DNA of 64,000 nucleotides from Flavobacterium sp. (GCA_014379405.1 JACMLU010000018.1:248001-312000), one strand, 5' to 3'; shown: positions 1-8,880, counted from the first letter of the stretch. Notes: a model not told the origin generated them from the sequence alone. Program-made: numbers and translations.

Positions 1-534
1 GATGAAACAATTGATAGAACCACCAAAGGAAAAGGTTTTGTAAATAAACTATCTTTGCCCGAATTGAAGGTGTGCCGGATAGAAAATGAGCACGAAATCC
101 CAACGTTGACAGAAGTTTTTGATTTGATAAACCAACAATGTTTGGTCAATATCGAAATCAAGGGAAAAGGAATGATGAAACATGTAGTGGAGTTGATTGA
201 ATCGTATGTGGAAACAAAAAACTGGAAATACGACCAATTTTTGATTTCAAGTTTCGACTGGATCTCATTGTTGGACATTCATTTGCTCAATCCCGAAATT
301 CCTTTGGGCGTTTTGACAGAATATGATTTGGAGCTTGCTTTTGCTTTCGCCAAATTCATTGATGCCAAATCAGTTCACGTCCATTATCATTTATTATCCG
401 AAAAAATGACGGTGCAAATGCAAGAAGAAGGCTTTCAAGTTTTCGCTTGGACCGTCAATGAACCGGAAGACATTCAAAAAATAAAATCATTCAACGTAAA
501 CGGAATCATTTCCGATTTTCCAGATAGAATATGA
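1..534 (+). CDS. glycerophosphodiester phosphodiesterase, C-terminal part
   Basis: The reading frame is open from the first base, so the gene starts before the window and only its last 177 codons are seen. Family hallmarks are a DETIDRTTKGKG stretch at the left edge, an IEIKGKG strand carrying a metal-binding Glu, a histidine-rich VHVHYHLL strand, and the closing pattern FAWTVNEPED then GIISDFPDRI. The GDPD family hydrolyses glycerophosphodiesters to glycerol-3-phosphate and an alcohol with a divalent metal in a TIM barrel. The catalytic HRG segment lies outside the window. The stop overlaps the next start by 4 bp (ATGA), which suggests translational coupling. Confidence 0.88.
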   Translation, partial: DETIDRTTKGKGFVNKLSLPELKVCRIENEHEIPTLTEVFDLINQQCLVNIEIKGKGMMKHVVELIESYVETKNWKYDQFLISSFDWISLLDIHLLNPEIPLGVLTEYDLELAFAFAKFIDAKSVHVHYHLLSEKMTVQMQEEGFQVFAWTVNEPEDIQKIKSFNVNGIISDFPDRI

Positions 535-1739
535 ACCAGAATTTTGACATTATAATTGTAGGCGGTGGAGCTGCGGGATTTTTTACAGCAATCAATATTG
601 TGGAGAAAAATCCGAAACTAAAAGTAGCCATTCTAGAACGTGGAAGCGAAGTCTTGTCAAAAGTTCGCGTTTCTGGTGGTGGTAGATGCAACGTGACGCA
701 CGCCTGTTTTGAACCCAACGAATTGGTAAAATTTTATCCTCGTGGCGAGAAAGAATTGCGCGGTCCTTTTCATCAATTTTGTTCCGGAGATACAGTCGAA
801 TGGTTCAGCAATCACGGTGTGGAACTCAAAATTGAAGACGATGGCCGCATGTTTCCTGTTTCGAATTCATCACAAACCATCATTGATTGTTTTCTCAAAG
901 CGACTCAAAAATTAGGAATTGCCGTTTTGACTGGACAAAGTGTTCAATCTATTTTCAAAAAAGACAACTGCTGGAAAATTGAAACCCAAAAAGAAAATTA
1001 CATCACCGAAAAGTTAATTCTTGCCACGGGAAGCAACCCGAAAATTTGGGAAATGCTGCAAACTTTTGGTCACGCCATTGTAAATCCCGTTCCTTCCTTG
1101 TTTACTTTCAACATCAAAGATTCGAGAATAAAAGAGCTGCCGGGAGTTTCGGCAATTGTTTCAGTAAAAGTAAAAGACACTAAATTGACCTCTACTGGTC
1201 CTTTGTTAATCACGCATTGGGGAATGAGCGGCCCGGCAATTTTGAGAATGTCGGCTTGGGGCGCACGAATTTTATTCGAGAAAAATTATCAATTTACCAT
1301 TTTCGTCAATTGGCTGAATGACATTGATACAGAAGATGCCGAAAAAATCCTCAAAGAATTAAAGCAAGAACACGCCAAAAAAGCGGTTTCCAAGAAATCA
1401 CCATTCGACTTTCCGAATAGACTTTGGGAAAGTTTGGTTATGGCTTCCAATATTCCAGAGGAAACCAAATGGGCAGATTTGTCGAAAATTCAACTGCAAA
1501 ATTTAGCTAATCAATTGACGAATTCGAGTTTTCAAGTCAATGGAAAAAGTACTTTTAAGGAAGAATTTGTTACTGCAGGAGGAATTGATTTAAAGGAAAT
1601 CAACTTTAAAACTATGGAAAGTAAACTCCACGAAAATCTTTATTTTGCTGGAGAAATCGTGAATATTGACGCCATAACTGGGGGATTTAACTTTCAGAAT
1701 GCTTGGACTAGTGGTTTTATTGTAGCGAGTAATTTTTAA
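531..1739 (+). CDS. HI0933/YhiN-family FAD-binding oxidoreductase
   Basis: This 402-residue flavoprotein starts with a Rossmann dinucleotide-binding motif IVGGGAAGFF (residues 9-18). The family signature VSGGGRCNVTH follows near residue 47, and the C-terminal FAD-contacting pattern GEIVNIDAITGGFN lies near residue 375. That combination defines the HI0933/BaiN-like family, annotated elsewhere as NAD(P)/FAD-dependent or aminoacetone-oxidase-like. The physiological substrate is not known for most members, and the sequence does not settle it. The length matches the family. The start overlaps the upstream GDPD stop by 4 bp, so the two are probably cotranscribed, though no shared pathway is evident. 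Confidence 0.85.
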   Translation: MNQNFDIIIVGGGAAGFFTAINIVEKNPKLKVAILERGSEVLSKVRVSGGGRCNVTHACFEPNELVKFYPRGEKELRGPFHQFCSGDTVEWFSNHGVELKIEDDGRMFPVSNSSQTIIDCFLKATQKLGIAVLTGQSVQSIFKKDNCWKIETQKENYITEKLILATGSNPKIWEMLQTFGHAIVNPVPSLFTFNIKDSRIKELPGVSAIVSVKVKDTKLTSTGPLLITHWGMSGPAILRMSAWGARILFEKNYQFTIFVNWLNDIDTEDAEKILKELKQEHAKKAVSKKSPFDFPNRLWESLVMASNIPEETKWADLSKIQLQNLANQLTNSSFQVNGKSTFKEEFVTAGGIDLKEINFKTMESKLHENLYFAGEIVNIDAITGGFNFQNAWTSGFIVASNF

Positions 1740-1791
1740 GACTTCGTTCTATTACATCAAAACTGAATACTAAAAATCCGACCACTGATCA

Positions 1792-2268
1792 CTATTTATT
1801 CAACCACCAAATACTGGCATTCAAAACTGTGGCAAAACTCACCCAAAGCAGGTAAGGAATAAATAAATAACTCGCTATTTTATTGATTTTGGCGAATTTC
1901 ATATAAGTTTCATAAATCATTAACCACAAGATTATTATTTCCAATCCAGCCAACATTGGGTTTTTCAAACCAAAAAACAAAAACGACCACAAGGCGTTCA
2001 ACCCTAATTGAACGGCGAAGAAAACCAAGGCATTTTTGACCATTTCTTTTTCTTGCTCCATTCGATTCCAAACCAGTCCTGCCGCCACTCCCATCATAAT
2101 GTAAAGCATACTCCAAACCGGTGCAAAAATCCAATTCGGCGGATTAAAACTTGGTTTTACCAATGTGGGATACCAAGTCGTAATGGCCGAACGGGTTACC
2201 ATTCCGGAGAAATACCCAACCACCAAACACGTAACCACTACAACTAGAATTTTGGAAATCTTGTTCAT
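1792..2268 (-). CDS. tspO: TspO/MBR-family tryptophan-rich membrane protein
   Basis: The 158-residue protein is almost entirely hydrophobic, with five predicted membrane helices. It carries the family's aromatic core, including WYPTLVKPSFNPPNW near residue 32 and FAPVWSMLYIMMG just after, with further tryptophans (LVW, LWSF, LLWVSF) in later helices. TspO proteins bind porphyrins and cholesterol-like ligands and affect stress responses; the role in flavobacteria is unclear. Length is normal. A TAATTTTG match to the -7 box on the minus strand lies about 14 bp upstream of the start (2282-2289). Confidence 0.9.
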   Translation of the reverse strand: MNKISKILVVVVTCLVVGYFSGMVTRSAITTWYPTLVKPSFNPPNWIFAPVWSMLYIMMGVAAGLVWNRMEQEKEMVKNALVFFAVQLGLNALWSFLFFGLKNPMLAGLEIIILWLMIYETYMKFAKINKIASYLFIPYLLWVSFATVLNASIWWLNK

Positions 2269-2281
2269 CTTAATTTTTTTT

Positions 2282-2289
2282 CAAAATTA
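2282..2289 (-). promoter_or_regulatory. putative -7 box of tspO
   Basis: TAATTTTG on the minus strand fits the Bacteroidota -7 consensus TAnnTTTG and sits 14 bp upstream of the tspO start codon. No clear -33 TTTG is visible at the usual 19-21 bp spacing. Confidence 0.4.
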
Positions 2290-2335
2290 ATCAAAACTTT
2301 GTCTGAATCACACTTCATTTTTTTTTAAATTCCAG

Positions 2336-2461
2336 CCACAAATTACACGAATTGCCACAAATTTCATTAATTTTTTAAGATTGAATTTACTTTCCCTGTT
2401 CCTTTTGCTCAAGTACGAATTTTAGTTGTTTTAGAATTTGTGTAATTTGTGTAATTTGTGG
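2336..2461. repeat. inverted pair of 9-bp tandem arrays
   Basis: The left arm (2336-2372) reads as nonamers CCACAAATT, ACACGAATT, then after one extra base CCACAAATT and TCATTAATT. The right arm (2435-2461) reads AATTTGTGT twice and then AATTTGTGG. The arms are inverted relative to each other (CCACAAATT against AATTTGTGG), about 60 bp apart. The element fills the tspO-mvaD gap and codes for nothing. Confidence 0.7.
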
Positions 2462-2515
2462 TTACTTTTTATTAAAAGCAAACACTCTGAAGGACATCAC
2501 AAATAAAGAAATCAG

Positions 2516-2523
2516 TATCTTTG
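2516..2523 (+). promoter_or_regulatory. putative -7 box of the mvaD operon
   Basis: TATCTTTG fits TAnnTTTG and ends 17 bp before the mvaD ATG, leaving a short leader of roughly 10 nt. It is the only good match in the intergenic region on this strand. Confidence 0.6.
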
Positions 2524-2540
2524 CCAAAATTTTATAATTG

Positions 2541-3629
2541 ATGTTTTCAGCAAACGATTTTATTCCGTCTCCCTACTCTCATTCTATAGAAACAGGTAAA
2601 TTTCAATGGAGTTCTCCAAGCAACATTGCTTTGGTGAAATATTGGGGGAAAAAAGACAGCCAAATTCCAGCAAATCCTTCAGTAAGTTTTACATTGAATA
2701 ATTGCAAGACAATTACGAAATTGGCTTTTATCAAAAAGCAAAGCCAAGATACATTTTCGTTCGACCTTCTTTTTGAAGGAAAATCGAAAGAAGATTTCAA
2801 ACCAAAAATTCAGCAATTTTTTGAAAGAGTTTTGGTGTATTTGCCTTTTTTGAAAGACTATCATTTTACCATTGACACCCAAAATACTTTTCCACACAGT
2901 TCAGGAATTGCATCATCTGCTTCGGGAATGGCGGCTTTGGCAATGAACTTGATGAGTTTGGAAAAAATATTAAACCCAGAAATGGCCGAGGATTATTTTT
3001 ATCAAAAAGCCTCATTTTTGGCACGATTGGGTTCAGGAAGTGCTTGCCGAAGCATAAAAGGGAAAGTGGTCGTTTGGGGCAATCACGATAATATTGAAGG
3101 AAGTTCTGATTTATTTGGAGTGGAATTTCCGAATGCTATTCACGAGAATTTTAAGAATTTTCAAGACACGATTTTGTTGGTTGACAAAGGCGAAAAACAA
3201 GTTTCGAGTTCCGTGGGTCATAATTTAATGAACGGACATCCTTTTGCCGAAAGGCGATTTGAACAAGCTCACGAAAACTTGGATAAATTAATCAGCGTTT
3301 TCGAAAGCGGAAATTTAGAGGATTTCATTACAATAGTCGAAAGCGAAGCCTTGACTTTGCACTCGATGATGATGACTTCGATTCCGTATTTTATTTTGAT
3401 GAAACCCAACACCCTGGAAATTATCAACGCAATCTGGAAGTATAGAAATGAAACAAAAATCCCGGTTTGTTTTACATTAGATGCGGGCGCCAACGTTCAC
3501 GTTTTGTACCCCGAAAACACTAAAGAACTAGTTCTGCAATTTATTAAGGACGAATTAGTTGGCTATTGTCAAAATGGTCAGTACCTTTGTGACCAAATTG
3601 GAATTGGAAGTCAATCATTAAATGATTAA
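2541..3629 (+). CDS. mvaD: diphosphomevalonate decarboxylase
   Basis: The enzyme makes isopentenyl diphosphate from mevalonate diphosphate in the final step of the mevalonate pathway, with ATP. Near the N terminus it has SSPSNIALVKYWGKKD, the characteristic substrate-binding segment. The GHMP-kinase ATP loop PHSSGIASSASGMAAL follows near residue 118 and SGSACRSIKGKVVVWG near residue 160. Total length is about 362 residues. ATG at 2541 is preferred over an in-frame TTG one codon earlier because it lies the right distance from the -7 box. The next gene, another GHMP kinase of the pathway, follows after 6 bp, so they form an operon. Confidence 0.95.
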   Translation: MFSANDFIPSPYSHSIETGKFQWSSPSNIALVKYWGKKDSQIPANPSVSFTLNNCKTITKLAFIKKQSQDTFSFDLLFEGKSKEDFKPKIQQFFERVLVYLPFLKDYHFTIDTQNTFPHSSGIASSASGMAALAMNLMSLEKILNPEMAEDYFYQKASFLARLGSGSACRSIKGKVVVWGNHDNIEGSSDLFGVEFPNAIHENFKNFQDTILLVDKGEKQVSSSVGHNLMNGHPFAERRFEQAHENLDKLISVFESGNLEDFITIVESEALTLHSMMMTSIPYFILMKPNTLEIINAIWKYRNETKIPVCFTLDAGANVHVLYPENTKELVLQFIKDELVGYCQNGQYLCDQIGIGSQSLND

Positions 3630-3635
3630 TTACAT

Positions 3636-4574
3636 ATGAAAGGACCTTTATTTTACTCAAAAATATTACTCTTTGGAGAATACGGAATTATTCGTGACTC
3701 GAAAGGGTTGTCAATTCCATACAATTTTTACAATGGTGCGCTGAAAAGAGAAGAAAATCCATCAGCTGAAGCCATAAAATCAAACCAAAATTTGAAACGT
3801 TTTGTTTCTTATTTGGAAACTTTGCAAAACGAGCAACCCGAATTGGTTACTTTCGATTTAGCAACTTTGAAAAATGATGTCGAAACCGGAATGTTCTTCG
3901 ATTCCAGTATTCCGCAAGGTTACGGAGTGGGAAGCAGCGGCGCTTTGGTTGCGGCCATTTACGACAAATATGCCCAAAATAAAATCACGGTTCTAGAGAA
4001 TTTGACTCGTGAAAAACTTTTGCGACTAAAGAATATTTTCTCCCAAATGGAGTCTTTTTTCCACGGAAAAAGCTCTGGTTTGGATCCTTTGAACAGCTAT
4101 TTGAGCATTCCCATTTTAATTAATTCCAAAGACAATATCGAGGCAACTGGAATTCCGACCCAAAGTTTAGACGGAAACGGTGCAGTATTCTTGATAGATT
4201 CAGGAATTGTTGGCGAAACTGCCCCGATGGTCAATATTTTTATGGAAAACTTGAAAGACCAAGGTTTCAGAACAATGTTGAAATCACAATTCATCAAACA
4301 CACCGATGCTTGTGTCGAAAATTTCCTTGGTGGCGATATGAAATCTTTGTTTGAAAACACAAAAAAATTATCTAAAGTCGTTTTGAACCACTTTAAACCA
4401 ATGATTCCGGAACAATTTCATGGCATTTGGCAACAAGGAATTGACTCCAACGATTACTATCTAAAACTTTGTGGTTCAGGTGGTGGTGGCTATATTTTAG
4501 GTTTTACCCAAAACTTAGAGAAAGCAAGAATTTCTTTGAAAGACTATAAACTGGAAGTGGTTTATCAATTCTAA
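3636..4574 (+). CDS. mevalonate kinase-like GHMP kinase
   Basis: This 312-residue GHMP-superfamily kinase has the N-terminal LLFGEYGII motif, the phosphate-binding loop PQGYGVGSSGALVAA near residue 91, HGKSSGLDPLNSYLS near residue 146, and the C-terminal glycine-rich motif GSGGGGYILGF near residue 282. The order, the motifs and the position directly after mvaD point to mevalonate kinase (mevalonate to 5-phosphomevalonate). Phosphomevalonate kinase is the main alternative because the two are related, but HGKSSGLDP favours mevalonate kinase. It sits 6 bp after mvaD and 3 bp before the prenyltransferase gene. Confidence 0.82.
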   Translation: MKGPLFYSKILLFGEYGIIRDSKGLSIPYNFYNGALKREENPSAEAIKSNQNLKRFVSYLETLQNEQPELVTFDLATLKNDVETGMFFDSSIPQGYGVGSSGALVAAIYDKYAQNKITVLENLTREKLLRLKNIFSQMESFFHGKSSGLDPLNSYLSIPILINSKDNIEATGIPTQSLDGNGAVFLIDSGIVGETAPMVNIFMENLKDQGFRTMLKSQFIKHTDACVENFLGGDMKSLFENTKKLSKVVLNHFKPMIPEQFHGIWQQGIDSNDYYLKLCGSGGGGYILGFTQNLEKARISLKDYKLEVVYQF

Positions 4575-4577
4575 AAA

Positions 4578-5498
4578 ATGCTAAGCAGAAAGAACAAACT
4601 TTTAGTGATGAAATTTGTCAGTTTGTTCTCTGTCGTTAGAGGTTATAACATTCCGGTAATCGTTCTGGCTCAATATCTTTCGGCAATTTTCATCCTCGCT
4701 CCCGAAAAAAGAGCACTATCCATCCTACTCGATTTCGACTTGTTCATTATTGTTTTTGTTTCCTCATTGACCATTGCATCGGGTTACATCATCAACAATT
4801 TTTACGACAGCAAAAAAGATCTAATCAATCGTCCCAATAAGTCAATGCTTGACCGATTAGTCAGCCAGAAAACAAAGCTGTATGTCTATTTTACGCTAAA
4901 TTTTATCGTGGCGCTGTTGGCTATTGTTGTTTCTTGGCGCGCTTTTCTATATTTTTCGGTTTATATTTTCTTGATTTGGTATTATTCGCACCGAATCAAA
5001 AAATATCCTATAATCGGGAATTTAACAGCGGCACTTTTGGCGATTTTACCTTTTTTTGCCATCCTTTTGTATTACAAAAACCTGTATGAAGTCATCTTTG
5101 GACACGCAACATTTTTGTTTTTATTGCTTTTAATTCGTGAAATGATTAAAGATTTGGAAAACATCAAAGGAGATTTAGCCAATGATTACAAAACCATTCC
5201 CATAGTCTATGGAGAAGAAATTTCAAAAAAAATAATTACTTTCTTAACCATCTCGACCATAATTCCCGTTTATGTTTTAATCGAAATTTTCGACGTGGGT
5301 TATATGGACATCTATTTTTATAGCTGTCTCATCATTTTGATTTTCTTCCTGCTCTACTTGTGGAAATCCAACACCAAAGAACAATATGTATTACTTCACA
5401 ACGTCTTGAAATTCCTAATCGTTGCAGGCGTTTTCTGCATTGTTCTCATCAATCCAAGTGTGTTGTGGCATGGAGAGAAATTGCTGCGTTCTATCTGA
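4578..5498 (+). CDS. UbiA-family prenyltransferase
   Basis: This is a 306-residue membrane protein with about eight hydrophobic segments. The first UbiA aspartate-rich motif is NNFYDSKKDLINRP near residue 75 (N-x3-D-x3-D). A second acidic segment, EMIKDLENIKGDLANDYKT, lies near residue 190. UbiA enzymes transfer a prenyl chain from a prenyl diphosphate to an acceptor within the membrane. In flavobacteria this position in the mevalonate operon is commonly annotated as a geranylgeranylglycerol-phosphate geranylgeranyltransferase-like enzyme, but the acceptor cannot be read from sequence; a quinone or heme O precursor is possible. It follows the kinase gene by 3 bp, linking prenyl supply and use. 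Confidence 0.82.
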   Translation: MLSRKNKLLVMKFVSLFSVVRGYNIPVIVLAQYLSAIFILAPEKRALSILLDFDLFIIVFVSSLTIASGYIINNFYDSKKDLINRPNKSMLDRLVSQKTKLYVYFTLNFIVALLAIVVSWRAFLYFSVYIFLIWYYSHRIKKYPIIGNLTAALLAILPFFAILLYYKNLYEVIFGHATFLFLLLLIREMIKDLENIKGDLANDYKTIPIVYGEEISKKIITFLTISTIIPVYVLIEIFDVGYMDIYFYSCLIILIFFLLYLWKSNTKEQYVLLHNVLKFLIVAGVFCIVLINPSVLWHGEKLLRSI

Positions 5499-5531
5499 TT
5501 ATTAGAAGCTTTATCCTGCTGTTCACTATAT

Positions 5532-5571
5532 CTCTTGTGGCGTCCCGATAGCTATCGGGACGCCACAAGAG
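5532..5571. repeat. perfect 40-bp palindrome with CCCGATAGCTATCGGG core
   Basis: Bases 5532-5551 are the exact reverse complement of 5552-5571, with no loop. The centre is CCCGATAGCTATCGGG, which recurs in the hairpin after the RNase G gene at 14728-14743. The palindrome lies 34 bp after the prenyltransferase stop. It lacks a T run, so it is more likely an interspersed palindrome or processing site than a classic terminator. Confidence 0.9.
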
Positions 5572-5638
5572 GATGTCGTTTCCATCAGGGCTATGAAACC
5601 CTAATCTAAAAACAATCAACTATTAAGCAATAAAAAAC

Positions 5639-5646
5639 TATCTTTG
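5639..5646 (+). promoter_or_regulatory. putative -7 box of the pseudouridine synthase gene
   Basis: TATCTTTG matches TAnnTTTG and leaves a leader of about 45 nt before the ATG at 5698. A small hairpin (GGTC-attaaa-GACC, 5657-5670) lies in that leader. Confidence 0.55.
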
Positions 5647-5697
5647 CACGCACGAGGTCATTAAAGACCGAACTGACGAAGTAAATTATAGAATATT

Positions 5698-6603
5698 ATG
5701 AATAACAAGGAAGGCAACAATAACAAAAGCGGAGGAAGAGCAAACAGCTCTAGACCAAGCTCGAATAAGCCAAAACCTGCGATGCAAAAAAGGGCACAAG
5801 GGCCTAAAAAAGTAAAGACAATTGTTAAAGTTGCTGACACAACTGACAAAGTAGAGAAAAAACCGAATCAGGCACCAAAGAGACCTAAAGTAAAAGACGA
5901 AATTCGTTTGAATAAATACATTTCTAATTCCGGAGTGTGTTCCCGTCGTGATGCCGATATTTACATCCAATCTGGAAACGTAAAAGTAAACGGAATTCCT
6001 GTCACTGAAATGGGATATATGGTAAAACCAGGTGATATTGTGAATTTCGACGGAGCAACTTTAACTCCAGAGAAAAAAGTATACATCTTATTGAACAAAC
6101 CAAAAAACTTTACAACAGCACTTGACGAAGGTCAGGAATACCGCAATGTTTTGGAATTGGTAAAAGGTTCAACAACAGCAAAAATTGGAGCTGTTGGAAG
6201 AATGGACAAAAACACAACTGGCCTTTTATTGTTTACTAACGATACCGACATGATTCGTAAGTTTACTTTACCAACGAACAAATCATCAAAAATCTATCAG
6301 GTTTCTTTGGACAAGAATCTGAAATTCGAGGACTTGGAAAAAATACAAAAAGGATTGGTTCTTGATGGACACCGCGTTTTCGTGGAAGACGTAAGTTATA
6401 TCGAAGGAGAAGCCAAAAGCGAAATTGGTCTGAAATTACGTTCGGCCAACGTAAAGGTGGTTCGTTCTATTTTTGAACATTTTAGCTATGATGTTTTGAG
6501 AATTGACAGAGTTGCTTTTGCAGGTTTGACCAAAAAGAACTTGCCAAGAGGAAACTGGAGATTACTTACCGAACAAGAAATCATCAATTTGAAAAACGTA
6601 TAA
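5698..6603 (+). CDS. RsuA/RluB/RluE/RluF-family rRNA pseudouridine synthase
   Basis: The 301-residue protein has an N-terminal tail of about 65 residues rich in Asn, Ser, Lys and Pro. An S4 RNA-binding domain follows (RLNKYISNSGVCSRRDAD, near residue 67). The catalytic domain carries GAVGRMDKNTTGLLLFTND near residue 165; its Asp is the nucleophile. A LPRGNWRLL segment near the C terminus is typical of the family. The enzyme isomerises a uridine in rRNA; which position cannot be told from sequence. The low-complexity tail is likely unstructured and may add non-specific RNA affinity. The gene stands alone between its own promoter and a terminator. Confidence 0.88.
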   Translation: MNNKEGNNNKSGGRANSSRPSSNKPKPAMQKRAQGPKKVKTIVKVADTTDKVEKKPNQAPKRPKVKDEIRLNKYISNSGVCSRRDADIYIQSGNVKVNGIPVTEMGYMVKPGDIVNFDGATLTPEKKVYILLNKPKNFTTALDEGQEYRNVLELVKGSTTAKIGAVGRMDKNTTGLLLFTNDTDMIRKFTLPTNKSSKIYQVSLDKNLKFEDLEKIQKGLVLDGHRVFVEDVSYIEGEAKSEIGLKLRSANVKVVRSIFEHFSYDVLRIDRVAFAGLTKKNLPRGNWRLLTEQEIINLKNV

Positions 6604-6630
6604 GTTTTACAGATACAACATTAATACAAA

Positions 6631-6663
6631 AAAATTCCTGCTCTATTTTAAAGCGGGAATTTT
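6631..6663 (+). terminator. rho-independent terminator after the pseudouridine synthase gene
   Basis: AAAATTCCTGCT (6631-6642) pairs with AGCGGGAATTTT (6652-6663) with one G-U pair and a 9-nt loop, ending in a T-rich stretch. Confidence 0.75.
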
Positions 6664-6680
6664 CATTTTAAAACCAAAAT

Positions 6681-7043
6681 ATGACCTCTACAAAGAATTT
6701 ATCCATTGCACATAAATGGTTTGAAGCTTTCAACAACCATAATCTAGACCAACTTCTGTCTTTATACGATGATGATGCGGAACATTTTAGTCCAAAACTA
6801 AAAATCAAAAAACCCGAAACTAATGGTTTGGTAAAAGGAAAACAATCATTGCACGATTGGTGGAAAGAAGCATTTGAACAGTTGCCAAGCTTGCATTACA
6901 AAGTTACTTCGCTTACGGCTAATGAGAATCGGGTGTTTATGGAATATGTGAGAACCGTTCAAGGCGAAACCGAAATGCTAGTTGCCGAAGTTTTAGAAAT
7001 AAAGGAAGAAAAAATTGTGTTTTCGAGAGTCTATCACGGCTAA
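6681..7043 (+). CDS. SnoaL/NTF2-like domain protein
   Basis: A single small domain of 120 residues begins AHKWFEAFNNHNLDQLLSLYDDDAEHFSP, the helix-plus-loop opening of SnoaL-like NTF2 folds. It continues with KGKQSLHDWWKEAFEQLP and ends in beta strands (VFMEYVRTVQGE, EEKIVFSRVYHG). Such proteins bind small hydrophobic ligands or act as isomerases, hydrolases or carrier domains. No signal peptide is present, so it should be cytoplasmic. No partner is evident in the neighbourhood, and no specific function can be given. Confidence 0.75.
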   Translation: MTSTKNLSIAHKWFEAFNNHNLDQLLSLYDDDAEHFSPKLKIKKPETNGLVKGKQSLHDWWKEAFEQLPSLHYKVTSLTANENRVFMEYVRTVQGETEMLVAEVLEIKEEKIVFSRVYHG

Positions 7044-7103
7044 TATTTTATAGCAAAATAAATTGACTATCAATTAGTTTAAAAATATTTCAATTCCATA
7101 AAT

Positions 7104-8870
7104 ATGAAAAAATTTACTTTTATATATTTAGTAATCATTATGTCTTTGTTTTTTTTAAAAGGGGAAGCTCAAGCAAAAATGCACGACTTTACTTCATTGA
7201 CAAAAAACTATTTTGACGATAAAAACGCATTAGATCCATTAAGCGCCACTCAAAGCGGACAAAATGAATACAACGACCAGTTACAATTTGAAATGACTGA
7301 TGGGTTCAGAAAAAAACAAGCTACTTTTTTTGATAAATACAAGGTAGCATTGACTAAAATAGACAAAAACCAATTGTCTGAGGAAGAAAAAAATAGCTAT
7401 GAAATCATAAAATGGGAAGTTGAAATTGGCAAAGAATTATTAAAATACCCCACAAATCTAATACCAATCACCCAGATTGATGGAATGCATATAACACTGG
7501 GACAATTTGCTGGCGGTACAAGTGCCCAACCTTTTAAAACCGAAAAAGATTACACCAATTTCTTAAAAAGAATGGATAAATATTCCGTTTGGATTGATTC
7601 CGCAATGGTATATATGAAAAAAGGCATGACAAAAGGAGTTATTTTGCCAAAAGCATTGACTGAAAAACTAATTCCACAATTTGCTGGAATGCCTACACCT
7701 AACATTGAGGACAATCTTTTTTATTCTTCCATTAAATTAATGCCCACCTCTTTTTCTGATGCTGTAAAAAAAGATTTAGCGGCAAAATACACAGCTATAA
7801 TCAATGAAAAATTAATTCCGAAATACAAAAAAATGGCAGATTTTCTTGTAAACGAATATCTTCCGGCTTCAAGAGCTACAAGCGGAATAGGAAGTTTGGC
7901 ATTTGGAAAAGATTTATATGAAGTTTATGCAAAACAATGGACAACTACTGTATTGACTCCCGATGAAATTCATAATTTAGGATTAAAAGAAGTCGCTCGA
8001 TTGAATTCCGAAATGGAAAAAGTTAAAACCCAAGTAGGTTTTAAAGGAACTTTAAAGGATTTTTTTGATGAAGTTCGAAATAAACCCGAGCTAAAACCAT
8101 TTAAAATCTCAGAAGAAGTAATTGCTAATTTCGAAAAAATTTATGCTAGAATAAAACCAAATGTGGACAAATTATTCTCACTTCAGCCCAAAACAAAATT
8201 CGAAATTAGAAGAACCGAAGCTTTTCGAGAAAAAACCGCCAGTGCCGAATATATGCCTGGCACAACAGATGGAACACGACCAGGAATATTTTATGTTCCA
8301 ATTCCCGATATTGCCAATTATAATATCTATCGTGACGAGGATTTGTTTCTGCACGAAGCTATTCCTGGACATCATTTTCAAGTTTCATTGCAACAAGAAA
8401 GCACAATTTTACCTGACTTCAGAAAATTTAACTGGTTTGGCGCTTATGGAGAAGGTTGGGCTTTATATACTGAAAGTTTAGGAAAAGAATTGGGAATGTA
8501 TCAAGATCCATATCAATATTTTGGAATGTTGGGCGGCGATATGCACAGAGCAATTCGATTAGTTGTTGATACAGGAATCCACAGCAAAAACTGGACAAGA
8601 GAACAAGCAATTCAATATTCATTAAACAATGAAGCCAGAAGCGAATCTAGTATTATAGCTGAAATCGAACGTTATATGGCGCGTCCAGGTCAAGCATTAT
8701 CCTATAAAATTGGACAATTAAAAATTATAGAATTACGCAAAAAAGCCGAAACCAAAATGGGTGAAAAATTTGACATCAAAAAGTTTCACGAAAAAGTTTT
8801 GGAATCTGGCGTTATGCCGTTGGCCTTGTTGGAAAAGAAAATCGACAATTGGATTAACGAATCTAAATAA
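7104..8870 (+). CDS. secreted DUF885 peptidase-like protein
   Basis: The protein has 588 residues with a clear signal peptide (KKFTFIYLVIIMSLFFLKGEAQA). The DUF885 hallmark HEAIPGHHFQ lies near residue 416, a gluzincin-like HExxxGHH arrangement, followed by GEGWALYTESLG about 30 residues on, whose Glu would be a further ligand. Related proteins include uncharacterised dipeptidase-like metalloenzymes. It is probably periplasmic or outer-membrane associated and presumably cleaves peptides, which is inferred from the motif. The ending MPLALLEKKIDNWI is also typical of the family. It is monocistronic and converges on gldD across a shared terminator. Confidence 0.85.
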   Translation: MKKFTFIYLVIIMSLFFLKGEAQAKMHDFTSLTKNYFDDKNALDPLSATQSGQNEYNDQLQFEMTDGFRKKQATFFDKYKVALTKIDKNQLSEEEKNSYEIIKWEVEIGKELLKYPTNLIPITQIDGMHITLGQFAGGTSAQPFKTEKDYTNFLKRMDKYSVWIDSAMVYMKKGMTKGVILPKALTEKLIPQFAGMPTPNIEDNLFYSSIKLMPTSFSDAVKKDLAAKYTAIINEKLIPKYKKMADFLVNEYLPASRATSGIGSLAFGKDLYEVYAKQWTTTVLTPDEIHNLGLKEVARLNSEMEKVKTQVGFKGTLKDFFDEVRNKPELKPFKISEEVIANFEKIYARIKPNVDKLFSLQPKTKFEIRRTEAFREKTASAEYMPGTTDGTRPGIFYVPIPDIANYNIYRDEDLFLHEAIPGHHFQVSLQQESTILPDFRKFNWFGAYGEGWALYTESLGKELGMYQDPYQYFGMLGGDMHRAIRLVVDTGIHSKNWTREQAIQYSLNNEARSESSIIAEIERYMARPGQALSYKIGQLKIIELRKKAETKMGEKFDIKKFHEKVLESGVMPLALLEKKIDNWINESK

Positions 8871-8880
8871 TCATAAAAAA

